Below, one piece after another: positions 49,808 to 59,288 of a stretch of DNA of 64,000 bases. The DNA lies in NCBI GenBank assembly GCA_050916095.1, contig CP050901.1, forward strand, positions 2,232,001 through 2,296,000, written 5' to 3'. The DNA is from JANPCX01 sp050916095. GTDB taxonomy: Bacteria; Pseudomonadota; Gammaproteobacteria; Burkholderiales; Burkholderiaceae_C. Under the pieces are notes generated by a model. That model saw nothing but the letters and a program-made list of their open reading frames with translations. It did no database searches and had not been told where the DNA came from. Numbering within the stretch: the first letter of the stretch is position 1; every line of letters begins with the position of its first letter. A program made the translations under genes and the position numbers.

Positions 49808-50805
49808 ATACGTTCGCCAGTTGGGGGCGCTGGACGGCCCCTGTGCGTGATCGATGGCAAGCATGGTGGGGCGCACGCCACCCCAGATGCGACCACTTGG
49901 TGCTGACCCAGCGCAACGTCTACATCCTGCCTACACGCGCCGGTTTCATGTTCGCCATCACCTTGATCACCTTGTTGCTGGCCTCGATCAATTACCAACT
50001 CAACCTGGGTTACGTGCTGACCTTCTTGCTGGCGGGCTCGGCCGTGGTGTCCATGCACATCACCCACGGCAGCTTGCGCGGGCTGAATTTGCATTTGAAG
50101 CCCATCGCGCCCGTGTTTGCTGGTCAAAATGCGCTGCTCGAGGTCGTGCTCCAAAACGCTGGCAAAGCGCGGTACGGCCTGGGCTTGAAGCTGCAATCCG
50201 CACCCGACACCACGCTGGCCTGGGTGGATGTGCCCGCTTTGGGTCAAACCTCGGCCCACCTGGGATGGATCACCGACAGCCGCGGCCAGCATGCCACGCC
50301 CAACCTCACGGTGGAAACCAGGTTTCCACTGGGCTTGTTTCGCGCATGGTCGGTGTGGCGACCTGCGGCGCAGGTGCTGGTTTATCCGAAACCAGAACAC
50401 CCCAGCCCACCAATGCCTCCAAGTCAGTCGGTGGCGGTGGCCACGGGTGGCGCACGCAGCAGTGGCGGCACTGAACTCGAAGGCGTGCGCGCCTACCGGC
50501 GTGGAGACGCACTGAAGCTCGTGGTTTGGAAAAAAGCCGCCCAAGCCCAAGCCAGTGGCGGCGACTTGGTCATACGCGACACCGCCTCCACGGCCAGCCA
50601 GGAACTGTGGTTGGACTGGCAGCACACCGGCATCTCGGGCACAGAGGAGCGCCTTTCACGGCTTGCCGCTTGGGTACTCGCCGCAGAGGCGACCTCCAAC
50701 ACCAGCACACGCTACGGCTTGACCACGCCTGGCCTTCACTTGCCTCCGGACAGCGGACCCGGGCATCGGGACGCTTGCCTTAGGGGATTGGCCTTGCACC
50801 CATAA
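49804..50805 (+). CDS. DUF58 domain membrane protein
   Basis: A protein of 333 residues. Two membrane helices near residues 50-95 (FMFAITLITLLLASINYQLN) are followed by a beta-rich extracytoplasmic part and the DUF58 motif LEGVRAYRRGDALKLVVWKK. The usual partner is MoxR, and the coupling here fits: the only usable start is a TTG at 49804 sharing bases with the MoxR stop (TTGA). The common third gene, a transglutaminase-like protein, is missing; a 73-residue membrane protein follows instead. Confidence 0.85.
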   Translation: MNTFASWGRWTAPVRDRWQAWWGARHPRCDHLVLTQRNVYILPTRAGFMFAITLITLLLASINYQLNLGYVLTFLLAGSAVVSMHITHGSLRGLNLHLKPIAPVFAGQNALLEVVLQNAGKARYGLGLKLQSAPDTTLAWVDVPALGQTSAHLGWITDSRGQHATPNLTVETRFPLGLFRAWSVWRPAAQVLVYPKPEHPSPPMPPSQSVAVATGGARSSGGTELEGVRAYRRGDALKLVVWKKAAQAQASGGDLVIRDTASTASQELWLDWQHTGISGTEERLSRLAAWVLAAEATSNTSTRYGLTTPGLHLPPDSGPGHRDACLRGLALHP

Positions 50806-50817
50806 CACTGCGCCCGA

Positions 50818-51039
50818 ATGAAACTGCAACGACTTTGGCAACCTGCACACCCCGTCTTTTGGATGATGGTGGCCTTCAACGTGCTGTCATCTGTCTGCGC
50901 CTGGGTGCTGAGAGCCGTGGCCCTGCCCTATCCCGTGATGCTGCTCATTGCCCTTGTAGCCCTGGGCAATGTGGCGGGGGGACTTTGGTGCGCTTGGCGA
51001 CTGCTACAAAACAATCCCACCGAAAAATACAAACCGTAA
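50818..51039 (+). CDS. small membrane protein
   Basis: A protein of 73 residues with two hydrophobic helices (VFWMMVAFNVLSSVCAWVLR and VMLLIALVALGNVAGGLWCA) and a polar C-terminus. It starts 12 bases after the DUF58 gene and is probably in the same transcript. No family was recognised. Confidence 0.6.
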   Translation: MKLQRLWQPAHPVFWMMVAFNVLSSVCAWVLRAVALPYPVMLLIALVALGNVAGGLWCAWRLLQNNPTEKYKP

Positions 51040-51047
51040 ACTGGTCT

Positions 51048-51950
51048 TCAGCCCATCGCCACCTTGGCCGCGTCTCGCGCCAACGCCTCCCGGGTCGCAC
51101 TGGCCCTGTACCACACGGTAATGACAGAGCTGCTGATCACAATAAACAGGCTGTACAGCACGGGTATCAGCAGCACCTGTTGCTGCATCTCACCGCTGAA
51201 CGTCAGCGTGACGATGAGCACCGCCAGCGGGCCATTTTGAATGCCGGTTTCCAGGCTGATGGTGCGAGAGCGGTTGCTGTCTTGCCGCAGCAAACGTGCC
51301 AGCCAGTAACCCAAGAGCATGCCAAAAAGTCCCAAACCAATGGCAGCAAAAAACACCGGCCAGGGGGTGGACAGCAACAACTGGTGGTTGCGGGGCACCC
51401 AGGACACCGTCAAAAACACAATCACGAAGATGCCAAGCATGGACCCCAGCAATTCAATCGTTGCGCCGACATTGGGATTGAACTTGCGCAAAAACATGCC
51501 GATGACCGTGGGCACGAGTAGCACCACCAGCACCTGCGCCACATTGGCTGCAGGAATAGCAAACTGCCCCGTCACACCGGCCAGACCGCTGTAGTACGAA
51601 ATCAGGACAGGCACCATCACCACGGCCACCAAGGTGGATACGCTGGTCATCATGATGGACAGCGCCAGCGTGCCCTTGCTGAAATAGGTGAAGATGTTGG
51701 AAGTGGTGCCCCCTGGCATGCAACCCATCAGGATCAAACCCACCGCGAGCGCGGGTGGCAACTTCAAAAGCACAGCCAGCAAATAACCCAGAAAAGGCAT
51801 CACGCCGTACTGGCAAACCAGGCCCACGATCACACCTTTGGGCTTACGAAACGCGATCAAAAAGTCGCGAAAGGTGAGGCTGGCCCCCATGCCCAGCATG
51901 ATGACCATCATCAACACACCCAGCAGTTTGGTTTCGGTTTCGGTCAACAT
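51048..51950 (-). CDS. bile acid:sodium symporter family transporter
   Basis: An integral membrane protein of 300 residues with about nine or ten helices. GLILMGCMPGGTTSNIFTYF is the conserved sodium-binding segment of the SBF/BASS family. In bacteria these carry organic anions such as pyruvate, pantoate or steroid-like acids; the substrate here is unknown. It lies just downstream of fadD on the same strand (three bases), so a role linked to fatty acid or sterol-like acids is possible. Confidence 0.88.
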   Translation of the reverse strand: MLTETETKLLGVLMMVIMLGMGASLTFRDFLIAFRKPKGVIVGLVCQYGVMPFLGYLLAVLLKLPPALAVGLILMGCMPGGTTSNIFTYFSKGTLALSIMMTSVSTLVAVVMVPVLISYYSGLAGVTGQFAIPAANVAQVLVVLLVPTVIGMFLRKFNPNVGATIELLGSMLGIFVIVFLTVSWVPRNHQLLLSTPWPVFFAAIGLGLFGMLLGYWLARLLRQDSNRSRTISLETGIQNGPLAVLIVTLTFSGEMQQQVLLIPVLYSLFIVISSSVITVWYRASATREALARDAAKVAMG

Positions 51951-51953
51951 GTT

Positions 51954-53723
51954 TTAGCTCCCCGATTTGGACGCAAATTCAGCCTTCACCTCGGCCTTCA
52001 AGTCCTTGCGCAGCACCTTACCAACCGGTGTTTTAGGCAACTCATCCCGCAGCACGATGGACTTCGGGATCTTGTAGTCGGTGAGCAGGGTTTTGCAATG
52101 CGCCAACACGGCAGCGGTGGTTAACTCGCCCGGGTAGTCTGGGTTTTTGACCACGTAGGCACGCACTGCTTCACCGGTTTTGGCATCGGGAATACCGACC
52201 ACAGCCGACTCGAGCACGGCGCCCATTTTTGACAGCGCATCTTCAATTTCATTCGGGTAGACGTTGAAGCCCGACACCAGCACCAGGTCTTTTTTGCGGT
52301 CAACAATGTGGAAGTAACCCTGCTCGTCCATCACGGCCACATCGCCGGTGTAAAGCCAGCCGTCTTTGAGCACCTGTGCGGTTTCCTCGGACCGCTGCCA
52401 GTAACCCTGCATCACTTGAGGGCCACGCACGATCAACTCTCCGGCTTGCCCCTGTGCCACCGCCGCACCTGAATCGTCCACCAACCTGACCTCGGTACCA
52501 GGCACGGGGATACCGACACTGTTCGGTTTGGCGATACCCGCGATTGGATTGAAGGTGACAACGGGTGAACACTCGGTCAAGCCAAATCCTTCTGCCACCT
52601 TCGTGCCGGTGACGCGCAACCAACGCGCCGCCACAGCTTCGTGCAAGGCGGTGCCACCAGCAATCGACGCCTTCAACGCTTTGGGCGGAAAAGCAGTGAA
52701 CCACTCTTCATTCAACAAACCGTTGAACAACGTGTTCACACCCGTGATCCAGGTGATGGGATAGTTTTCAATCGCACGCTGCAGGTTTTGCACGGGGCGC
52801 GGACTGGGCACCAAAATGTTGCGTGCACCAATGTCAAAAAACGCAAGTAAGTTCGTTGTGAAAGCGAAGATGTGATAAAGCGGCAAGGCTGTCAACACAC
52901 ATTCTTCACCGCCCATTTGGGCACGGCCCATGGCCAACACCTGGTCCACATTGGTGAGCAAATTGGCGTGACTCAGCATGGCCGCTTTGCTCACGCCTGT
53001 GGTTCCACCGGTGTACTGCAGTGCCGCTAAAGCGCTCGGCCCAATACTTTGCCACCATGCGGCGACACCGCCCGAAGGCAGCTTGCCCAGCGCCACCCCA
53101 CCCGAGGCCAGCGCCTTTGAAAACCGCTGAATTGGAACGGACAGTTCGGGGACCGGTGGCAGCACCTTGCTCCACACTTTCTGCACGCCACGCACAATCA
53201 AATTGGGCACCGCAGGGAACATCTCAGACACCCCCGCCAGCACCACGTGCTTGATGCCGGTTTTGGGCACCACCTCAGCCAGCTTGTCGGCAAACATGTC
53301 CACGATCACCAAAACTTTGGTGCCCGAGTCGTTGAACTGGTGAATCATTTCGCTGGGGGTGTACAGCGGGTTGGTATTGACCAGCACACAACCGGCTTTG
53401 AACACCCCCATCACCACCACGGGGTAAGGCAAACCGTTGGGCAGTTGCACGGCCACCCTGTCGCCGGCCACCAGCCCACAGGTTTGGCGAAGGTAAACGG
53501 CGAATGCGTCGGAGAGTTGAGCGACCTGGGCATAGGTCAAGCTGCCATTCATGCCGTTACCCACCACACAGGTGAAGGCTTTGCGCTGCGCGTAGCGCTC
53601 GCAGGCGGACTGGGTCAAGTGCGCCAGGCTTTGATAGCGCGGCGCTGGCAAAGCGCGCTCAATATGGTTGCCATAAGCGGCCTTCCAGGGCATCGCGTCA
53701 TAGAGTGCAAAGCCTTCGCTCAT
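51954..53723 (-). CDS. fadD: long-chain fatty acid--CoA ligase
   Basis: Activates fatty acids to acyl-CoA via an acyl-AMP. The protein has 589 residues. The AMP-binding P-loop YTGGTTGVSKAAMLSHANL, FGLTECSPV, YTGDVAVMDEQGYFHIVDR and the C-terminal catalytic Lys in TPVGKVLRKDLK are present. I chose the ATG at 53723 (MSEGFALYDAMPWKAAYG); 18 extra upstream codons to 53777 are not family-like. Propionyl-CoA from odd chains would feed the operon at 11.5-19.8 kb. Confidence 0.93.
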   Translation of the reverse strand: MSEGFALYDAMPWKAAYGNHIERALPAPRYQSLAHLTQSACERYAQRKAFTCVVGNGMNGSLTYAQVAQLSDAFAVYLRQTCGLVAGDRVAVQLPNGLPYPVVVMGVFKAGCVLVNTNPLYTPSEMIHQFNDSGTKVLVIVDMFADKLAEVVPKTGIKHVVLAGVSEMFPAVPNLIVRGVQKVWSKVLPPVPELSVPIQRFSKALASGGVALGKLPSGGVAAWWQSIGPSALAALQYTGGTTGVSKAAMLSHANLLTNVDQVLAMGRAQMGGEECVLTALPLYHIFAFTTNLLAFFDIGARNILVPSPRPVQNLQRAIENYPITWITGVNTLFNGLLNEEWFTAFPPKALKASIAGGTALHEAVAARWLRVTGTKVAEGFGLTECSPVVTFNPIAGIAKPNSVGIPVPGTEVRLVDDSGAAVAQGQAGELIVRGPQVMQGYWQRSEETAQVLKDGWLYTGDVAVMDEQGYFHIVDRKKDLVLVSGFNVYPNEIEDALSKMGAVLESAVVGIPDAKTGEAVRAYVVKNPDYPGELTTAAVLAHCKTLLTDYKIPKSIVLRDELPKTPVGKVLRKDLKAEVKAEFASKSGS

Positions 53724-54100
53724 GCGGCACCTGTGTGTCAGTTTGATGAAGGCATTGTGGACAGTGCGGCCCCACATGGGTGCTGGGTAGAACCCCTATT
53801 TCATTGGCTAAACAAAGGATTACTCCGGGGATCCCCAAAAAAAGCCAGGACCATCTTCAGGCTTGCGGCATCTCCGATGCTTCACACAAATTCCGACACC
53901 ACACCCCGAACGGGCTGGAGGTTGTCGGGAACAAAGTCAACACCAATAGAAACAGAATCGGCCGAGGCGGCCCGCCTGCAGGCCAACATGTGCAACAGCA
54001 CAAACGCTGCCATTGCAGGTCAGCCATTTGCGGCACATCCGTTACCTGCCGCTGAGAAGCAACAAGGCGACAATAAACGCTCAACTCCACTGAGCACGAC
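53724..54100. other. intergenic stretch between fadD and hemolysin III gene
   Basis: A 377-base divergent gap without a credible gene. It should contain the fadD promoter on the minus strand and that of the hemolysin III gene on the plus strand. The middle holds a core-less relic of the CTATTGA element family (53878-53949). The rest shows nothing I can name. Confidence 0.5.
53878..53949. repeat. CTATTGA-family element without the core palindrome, copy E
   Basis: Reads from the right as CTATTGGTGTTGACTTTGTT, CCCGACAACCTCCAGCCCGT, then a short CGGGGTGTGGTGTCG and a decayed outer arm. This corresponds to the left and right arms of copy D joined with almost the whole core missing. It suggests either an ancestral form before core capture or an internal deletion. 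Confidence 0.55.
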
Positions 54101-54715
54101 ATGTACGCTGGCGAACGCTTCAATAGTTTCACTCATCTGTTTGGCCTGTTGCTGGCCGTGGCGGGCGCAGCACTGCTCATCACCCGATCGTCGCTGCACG
54201 GCGACGCCTGGAAAGTTGTCGGCTCCAGCGTTTTCTCCGCCAGCATGGTCTTGCTCTATGGCGCATCGTCGCTGTATCACAGCGTGCGCGGCAAAGCCAA
54301 ACGAGTGCTGGTGAAGTTGGACCACTGCGCCATCTATCTGTTGATTGCCGGCACTTACACCCCCTTTGCTTTGGTCACTTTGCGTGGCCCCTGGGGTTGG
54401 GCATTGTTTGGCGTGGTTTGGGGCTTGGCCGTGCTGGGTATCGTGAAAGAGTTGTGCTTCGGACGAGACCGCATTCCCTCCGTGCCCCTTTACCTTGCCA
54501 TGGGTTGGTTGGCCGTGGTAGCGGCAGTGCCTTTGGTGCGTGAGCTACCCGGTGGTGGTTTGGCTTGGTTGATTGCGGGTGGCTTGTTCTACACAGCAGG
54601 TATTCTTTTTTACGCCAACGACGAACGTTGGCGTCATGCCCACGGCATTTGGCATTTGTTTGTGCTGGCCGGCACGGCTTGCCACTACATGGCGGTACTG
54701 CTTTATGTCAGTTGA
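54101..54715 (+). CDS. hemolysin III family membrane protein
   Basis: A seven-helix membrane protein of 204 residues of the PAQR/hemolysin III family: ERFNSFTHLFGLLLAV, the Ser/His of YGASSLYHSV, LDHCAIYLLIAGTYTPF and the C-terminal HGIWHLFVLAGTACHY with the predicted zinc histidines. Whether bacterial members are true hemolysins is doubtful; a hydrolase-like role is suggested for the superfamily. Its end overlaps the next gene by 11 bases. Confidence 0.9.
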   Translation: MYAGERFNSFTHLFGLLLAVAGAALLITRSSLHGDAWKVVGSSVFSASMVLLYGASSLYHSVRGKAKRVLVKLDHCAIYLLIAGTYTPFALVTLRGPWGWALFGVVWGLAVLGIVKELCFGRDRIPSVPLYLAMGWLAVVAAVPLVRELPGGGLAWLIAGGLFYTAGILFYANDERWRHAHGIWHLFVLAGTACHYMAVLLYVS

Positions 54716-54950
54716 ACCCCAACGCCGCAACCCGCTGCATGGCATCACACTGGAGGCCATGCTGAACGCCTTGGTGGCGCATTTTGGCTGGCCCGCCTTG
54801 GGCGAGCAGGTTCAGATTCGTTGCTTTAACTTTGAACCCAGCATTGCCTCCAGCTTGAAGTTCTTACGCAAAACCCCATGGGCGCGCGAAAAAGTGGAGA
54901 GCCTGTATTTGTTCATGCTGCGCGAGCAGGCTCGAACTAAAAAGTTGTAG
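54705..54950 (+). CDS. VF530 (DUF2132) family protein
   Basis: A small protein of 81 residues. RNPLHGITLEAMLNALVAHF, RCFNFEPSIASSLKFLRKTP and WAREKVESLYLFM are hallmark text of the VF530/DUF2132 family, whose fold is known but whose role is not; DNA binding has been proposed from its fold. It overlaps the hemolysin III gene, implying coupled expression. Confidence 0.88.
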   Translation: MSVEPQRRNPLHGITLEAMLNALVAHFGWPALGEQVQIRCFNFEPSIASSLKFLRKTPWAREKVESLYLFMLREQARTKKL

Positions 54951-54996
54951 ACAACGCGGGTCCGAATGTCGATGCAGTCGGTGGCATGATGCCGCC

Positions 54997-56520
54997 ATGA
55001 ATGAGCCATCCCCCCATCAACAAGTCGCCCCGTCAACCCCAGTGAACACGCCAGAACAGCCCGACGAGCTGTGGCCCGACTCCCAACCGCCCGCCCTGCC
55101 GCCCGTGGCCTTGTCAGCAGACGGACCCAACACCCTGAGCACCTGGCAATGGGGGCTACAAGGACTGCGGGCCAGCGTGCTGCTGGCCCCGCGCATTGGT
55201 CAGGCCAGACCCAGTGCATGGCAGACTCTGGGGGTGTTTTTGTTGTTTGTGGCCAGCGAACTGCTTGTCTCTCGGCTGGAAGTCGCAGGCCCGTCTTATT
55301 TTGATATCCAGTCTTGGCTGAATAGCTGGATGCCCCCCGTCGCTGCCCTGTGGCTCGCTTGGTGGGCCATGGGTGACCAGGCCAAAGATGGCTGGTTGAC
55401 GGCTTGGTTTACGTTGTCACTCGCGGCCAGCCTGCCCGCTGTTTTATTGGCTTCTTTGCCTGGAATTTTTGAGGCACACGCAAGCCCGCCTCCATGGTGG
55501 GAACGGTATGGGCTGCTGTCAGTGAATTTGCTACTCCTCATCTGGCAGATCGCATTGTGGGCTAGATTGATTGCACATTTTGTGAGCCCAGTCTGGCGCG
55601 TTACGGTGTATGTCGTCGTCGCCATGGGGTTGTCTGAAGCTGCGAGCTGGGAGCATCCACATCAATTCTGGCACCCCGATTACTCCGACGTCGAGACCGC
55701 TGCAGCCCCTGAAAAACCGGCGCTGCAGCTCAGCCAAGAAACCTTCGAAACCCAGCAAACGGTTTGGCAAAAGGCCGTGGACGATTTGCTGGACAGCCGC
55801 TCCGGCGTTGGCGAGGTCTACGGCCTGGTGTTCGCCCCCTATGCAAGCGAAGATGTGTTCCTGCGTGAAAGCACCCTTGTCGCCAAAGTATTGGCCGAGC
55901 GTTTTGACGCAAGCGGTCGCGTGCTGCACCTGGTGAACCACGCCACCACCACGGACAGCCACCCCTGGGCAACGCCTTTGAATTTGCAGCGTGCGATTCA
56001 AGCGCTGGCCACCCGAATGGACCTAGAGCGCGACGTGCTGGTGGTGTACCTGACGTCGCACGGAGGCAGCGATTTCAAACTGGCATCGGACCATTGGCCC
56101 TTGGTCATTGAGCCCGTTACACCGCAGTTACTGCGTGAAGCGCTCGACGAAGCGGGTATCGTTCACCGCGTCATCATGGTCTCGGCCTGCTACAGCGGCG
56201 GTTGGGTAGAACCTCTGGCTTCCGACCATACCTTGGTCATGACGGCCGCCGACGCCACCCACACATCCTATGGCTGTGGCAAGTTGTCGGAGTTAACGTT
56301 TTTTGGCCGAGCACTCTTCGACGAGCAACTGCGCAACACCCACTCTTTCGAGCAGGCCTTTGCCAACGCGGTGCCCCTCATCAAAGCCCGAGAAATCGAA
56401 GCAGGCAAAGCAGACGGATTTTCTAATCCGCAAATATCAGTGGGTACCCAAATGGGGCCTGCGTTGCGCGCCTTGGAAAAACGACTGGAGGCAGTAAATA
56501 CCGGTGCAGGCCCAAAATAG
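54997..56520 (+). CDS. C13 family peptidase with N-terminal membrane domain
   Basis: A protein of 507 residues. The N-terminal half has four to six hydrophobic helices (residues about 65-220). The C-terminal half is a caspase-fold C13 (legumain-type) peptidase domain: the catalytic His in YLTSHGGSDF and Cys in VSACYSGGWVEPL, with MTAADATHTSYGCG after it. It is probably an inner-membrane protein with the protease domain on one face. Substrates of bacterial members are unknown. An unassigned gene follows after 294 bases (56521-56814), which show no gene. Confidence 0.85.
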   Translation: MNEPSPHQQVAPSTPVNTPEQPDELWPDSQPPALPPVALSADGPNTLSTWQWGLQGLRASVLLAPRIGQARPSAWQTLGVFLLFVASELLVSRLEVAGPSYFDIQSWLNSWMPPVAALWLAWWAMGDQAKDGWLTAWFTLSLAASLPAVLLASLPGIFEAHASPPPWWERYGLLSVNLLLLIWQIALWARLIAHFVSPVWRVTVYVVVAMGLSEAASWEHPHQFWHPDYSDVETAAAPEKPALQLSQETFETQQTVWQKAVDDLLDSRSGVGEVYGLVFAPYASEDVFLRESTLVAKVLAERFDASGRVLHLVNHATTTDSHPWATPLNLQRAIQALATRMDLERDVLVVYLTSHGGSDFKLASDHWPLVIEPVTPQLLREALDEAGIVHRVIMVSACYSGGWVEPLASDHTLVMTAADATHTSYGCGKLSELTFFGRALFDEQLRNTHSFEQAFANAVPLIKAREIEAGKADGFSNPQISVGTQMGPALRALEKRLEAVNTGAGPK

Positions 56521-56814
56521 ACCAATGAAGCGGCCCACCCACCAGCCGAGCCGAAACATGAAGCTCAAATGAAGATGCTCATCTTGAGCGCGGCCAAACC
56601 AGCCGATTCGCCACCGGCACCCTGAGATTGCACAGAGAGCTTGGGAAGGGCTCGGCGTTTCTTAAAGAATTGATCGCGAGATGTGTCGTGATTCTTCGCC
56701 TGCACTTGAATTTTGAAACGCTTTGTCCTATAGCCAACGGACCGCCGGACGCGCTAGCAACAACTCGCAACTGTCCCGCCAGACTTTTCATTTTCAATTC
56801 ACCCAGGTGGTTTT

Positions 56815-57330
56815 ATGTCCATATCGTCCGCATCCCGTCTGCCATCGAATCCTTGGATCGAGGAGCCGTCAGCACCAGTCGCTGCTCGGGGTTTCAAAGT
56901 CGCCAATGGAGACTTGGCGGTTGTGACGGCAGCCAGCATGGTGGTCCGCGTCTTGGGAACCTACGGAATCAAGATGATGATGGGCGCGCTGCTCAAAGCA
57001 CTGGCCAAGCAGGGCAGTCAGCATGTCGCCGACCAAATTGCCACAGAAGTGTTTCGACAGATTTCACAGCAGAACCCCAAGATCAAGAGCACCCGCAGAG
57101 TCGACCAAGACACTCAAAACATCATCTATGCCGGACCAGAAGCAGCCATCGTGATCAAACCTGATGGCAGCGTCTACTACGGCAGGATTCCTTTACTGCC
57201 GCAGCCCGGTGATCTGCTCCCCACCGACGATGCGTTCTGGCGACCCGAGACCGGGCCGTGGCTGAAAAAAATCGATCCCAACTGGCTGGCGAAGAATGAC
57301 AAGGAACGTTCTAGCGCCTTGGTATGGTGA
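56815..57330 (+). CDS. protein of unknown function, possibly truncated
   Basis: A protein of 171 residues that I do not recognise. The middle has a hydrophobic helix pair (VVTAASMVVRVLGTYGIKMM), the rest is polar. Read in the next frame, the DNA after 57330 continues with plausible text (WYGDAGLDRFDHQNTDSIRK, then SIDPAFAAYNALSLKPKSRL) to a stop near 57470, so the true protein may be longer and broken by a single-base shift near the end. The GC and codon use feel less regular than in neighbours. It sits between the C13 peptidase and the esterase genes. Confidence 0.45.
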   Translation: MSISSASRLPSNPWIEEPSAPVAARGFKVANGDLAVVTAASMVVRVLGTYGIKMMMGALLKALAKQGSQHVADQIATEVFRQISQQNPKIKSTRRVDQDTQNIIYAGPEAAIVIKPDGSVYYGRIPLLPQPGDLLPTDDAFWRPETGPWLKKIDPNWLAKNDKERSSALVW

Positions 57331-57701
57331 TGCTGGTCTTGACAGGTTTGACCACCAGAACACGGACTCGATTCGCAAATCCATTGACCCTGCTTTTGCC
57401 GCCTACAACGCGCTCAGTCTGAAACCGAAAAGTCGTCTGTTCACGCGGTCGCGGGCTGGTAGGCTTGTTTGAAGTCACCGACCACAGCTACTTGGCCAGC
57501 AGCAACGAATGTGCTGCGCGTGCAGTGCACATGCGAAGAAGGGCATGGGTACAGGCATTGCTCAGAAAGACCTGGAGCCAGCGTGCAGCTAACACCGTGG
57601 CATTGCCGGCATGACCCAAACAGTTCGACGGCTTGCTGGCACCGTTTGACTCCCGTGCCGCGGGTCACATGGTGAAGTGATCAAGGCAGGATAATGCACC
57701 C
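57331..57701. other. intergenic or decayed sequence
   Basis: A stretch of 371 bases without a supported gene. The first 140 bases may be the shifted 3' end of the preceding unknown gene. The rest contains short open frames on both strands with no recognisable protein and no palindromic element. The esterase promoter should be at its right end. Confidence 0.4.
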
Positions 57702-58373
57702 ATGAACGAACTCTTACCCCGCATTGAACTGGAGAGCGGCACCAACCCCAGTGCCGCAGTGATTTGGATGCACGGCCTGGGTGCCGACGGCAATGACTTT
57801 GCCGGCCTGGTGCCTGAACTCGATTTGTCGGGTTGTCTCCCAATTCGGTTTGTTTTCCCGCACGCACCGAGCATGCCGGTCACGATCAACGGCGGGTATG
57901 TGATGCCGGCCTGGTACGACATACGCGGAGCCAATTTGGTTCAGCAGCAAGATGCCGAAGGCATTGAGCGCTCGCGACAGGCCATCGTGGCCTTGATTGA
58001 AAACGAAGTGGCCCGCGGAATTCCCTACGAGCGTATTGTTTTGGCGGGCTTCAGCCAGGGTTGTGCGATGGCGCTGCACACGGGGCTGCGTTTGCCGAAA
58101 CGGCTGGCGGGGGTGATGGCCTTGTCTGGCTACTTGCCACTGGCCGACCGTTTTGCCACGGAGCGCAACGCCGCCAATGCCGAGACCCCTATTTTCATGG
58201 CCCACGGCACGATGGATCCGGTGGTGGTGTTGGCACGTGCCGAAGAGTCTCACCGTCTGCTAGCCGAACAGGGTCATGCCGTGCAATGGCACACCTACCC
58301 CATGCCGCACAGCCTGCATCCCAGGGAGATTCAAGACATCAGCGGTTTCTTGCAAGCCGTGCTGAAGGCCTGA
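57702..58373 (+). CDS. carboxylesterase / phospholipase (Abhydrolase_2 family)
   Basis: A cytosolic alpha/beta hydrolase of 223 residues. The start (AAVIWMHGLGADGNDFAGL) gives the oxyanion region, GFSQG holds the nucleophile Ser, and the acid and base are in THGTMDPVV-like AHGTMDPVV and the C-terminal PMPHSLHP. It hydrolyses short-chain esters or thioesters; some members depalmitoylate proteins. It ends 95 bases before the DUF1223 gene. Confidence 0.92.
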   Translation: MNELLPRIELESGTNPSAAVIWMHGLGADGNDFAGLVPELDLSGCLPIRFVFPHAPSMPVTINGGYVMPAWYDIRGANLVQQQDAEGIERSRQAIVALIENEVARGIPYERIVLAGFSQGCAMALHTGLRLPKRLAGVMALSGYLPLADRFATERNAANAETPIFMAHGTMDPVVVLARAEESHRLLAEQGHAVQWHTYPMPHSLHPREIQDISGFLQAVLKA

Positions 58374-58811
58374 CGGAGCCCTGACCACAGAGGCCGACTG
58401 TAAGAAAGCCAACGGCCAACCGACACCTCCAACTTCAGACCACCCAGGTCTGCGTTTGGAGGTTGTTCATGAAGCGTGACGACATTGGCTCCTATTTCGC
58501 ACTCGGCGGCACCATGGCCGCTTTGGTCGCTCTGTCCTTAGGCCCTGTGCAAGCGGCCCACGCCGCCACCTGTGAAGCGCGCAGCCCATTGACGGTGGTA
58601 CCTGTGGTGGAGCTTTACACCTCGCAAGGTTGCAGCTCCTGTCCACCAGCAGACCATTGGATATCCAAGCTGCGTGACCAGCCCCACGCTGTGGCACTGG
58701 CATTTCATGTGAGTTACTGGGACTACTGTAAGCGTCCGGCAAACCCCACCCTATGCAAAGGCATAGAAGGCTGCGAAGGTTGCTGTTTTGACAACAGCGA
58801 AGGGGCGGCAA

Positions 58812-59288
58812 ATGGCAGCGGTGGGATGGCAAGACAAGATCAGGCGACAACTGGACGTGGTTCAGCAGTGGAGGCAGTCCGGCAAAAGCATTGCTGCGTG
58901 GGCGCAGGCCCACGGGATGGATGCAAAGCTGCTGATGGGGTGGGTCACTTATGAGGGGCGCTGGCGGCAAAGGCTGGGCCAGGGCCAGTCGCATTTGACC
59001 GTCTCGGCAGCCCATGCCGCAGTCGGCGCAACCGCTGATGTTGCCCTCAAACCCAAGGGGTTTGTGGCCGTTCGAAGTAACCCGGTGGGCCCGGTGCAAG
59101 CGGTCAGCAGTGCGGCTGCCAACGCGGCACATTCCTGCGCCGTGGCACAAACCAATCCCAACCCCGCCAGCGTGCGCATTGAGTGCGTGGTGGCAGGCGC
59201 AGGTCCAGGCGCTGGTGTGGTGCTGCACTGGCCTGTGGATCACGGGCACGAATTGGCGGCCTGGCTCAAGTCGATGGCCGCATCATGA
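58812..59288 (+). CDS. tnpA: IS66 accessory protein TnpA
   Basis: Identical in translation to TnpA of copy 1 (158 residues, HTH-like N-terminus). Stop overlaps the tnpB start. Confidence 0.88.
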   Translation: MAAVGWQDKIRRQLDVVQQWRQSGKSIAAWAQAHGMDAKLLMGWVTYEGRWRQRLGQGQSHLTVSAAHAAVGATADVALKPKGFVAVRSNPVGPVQAVSSAAANAAHSCAVAQTNPNPASVRIECVVAGAGPGAGVVLHWPVDHGHELAAWLKSMAAS

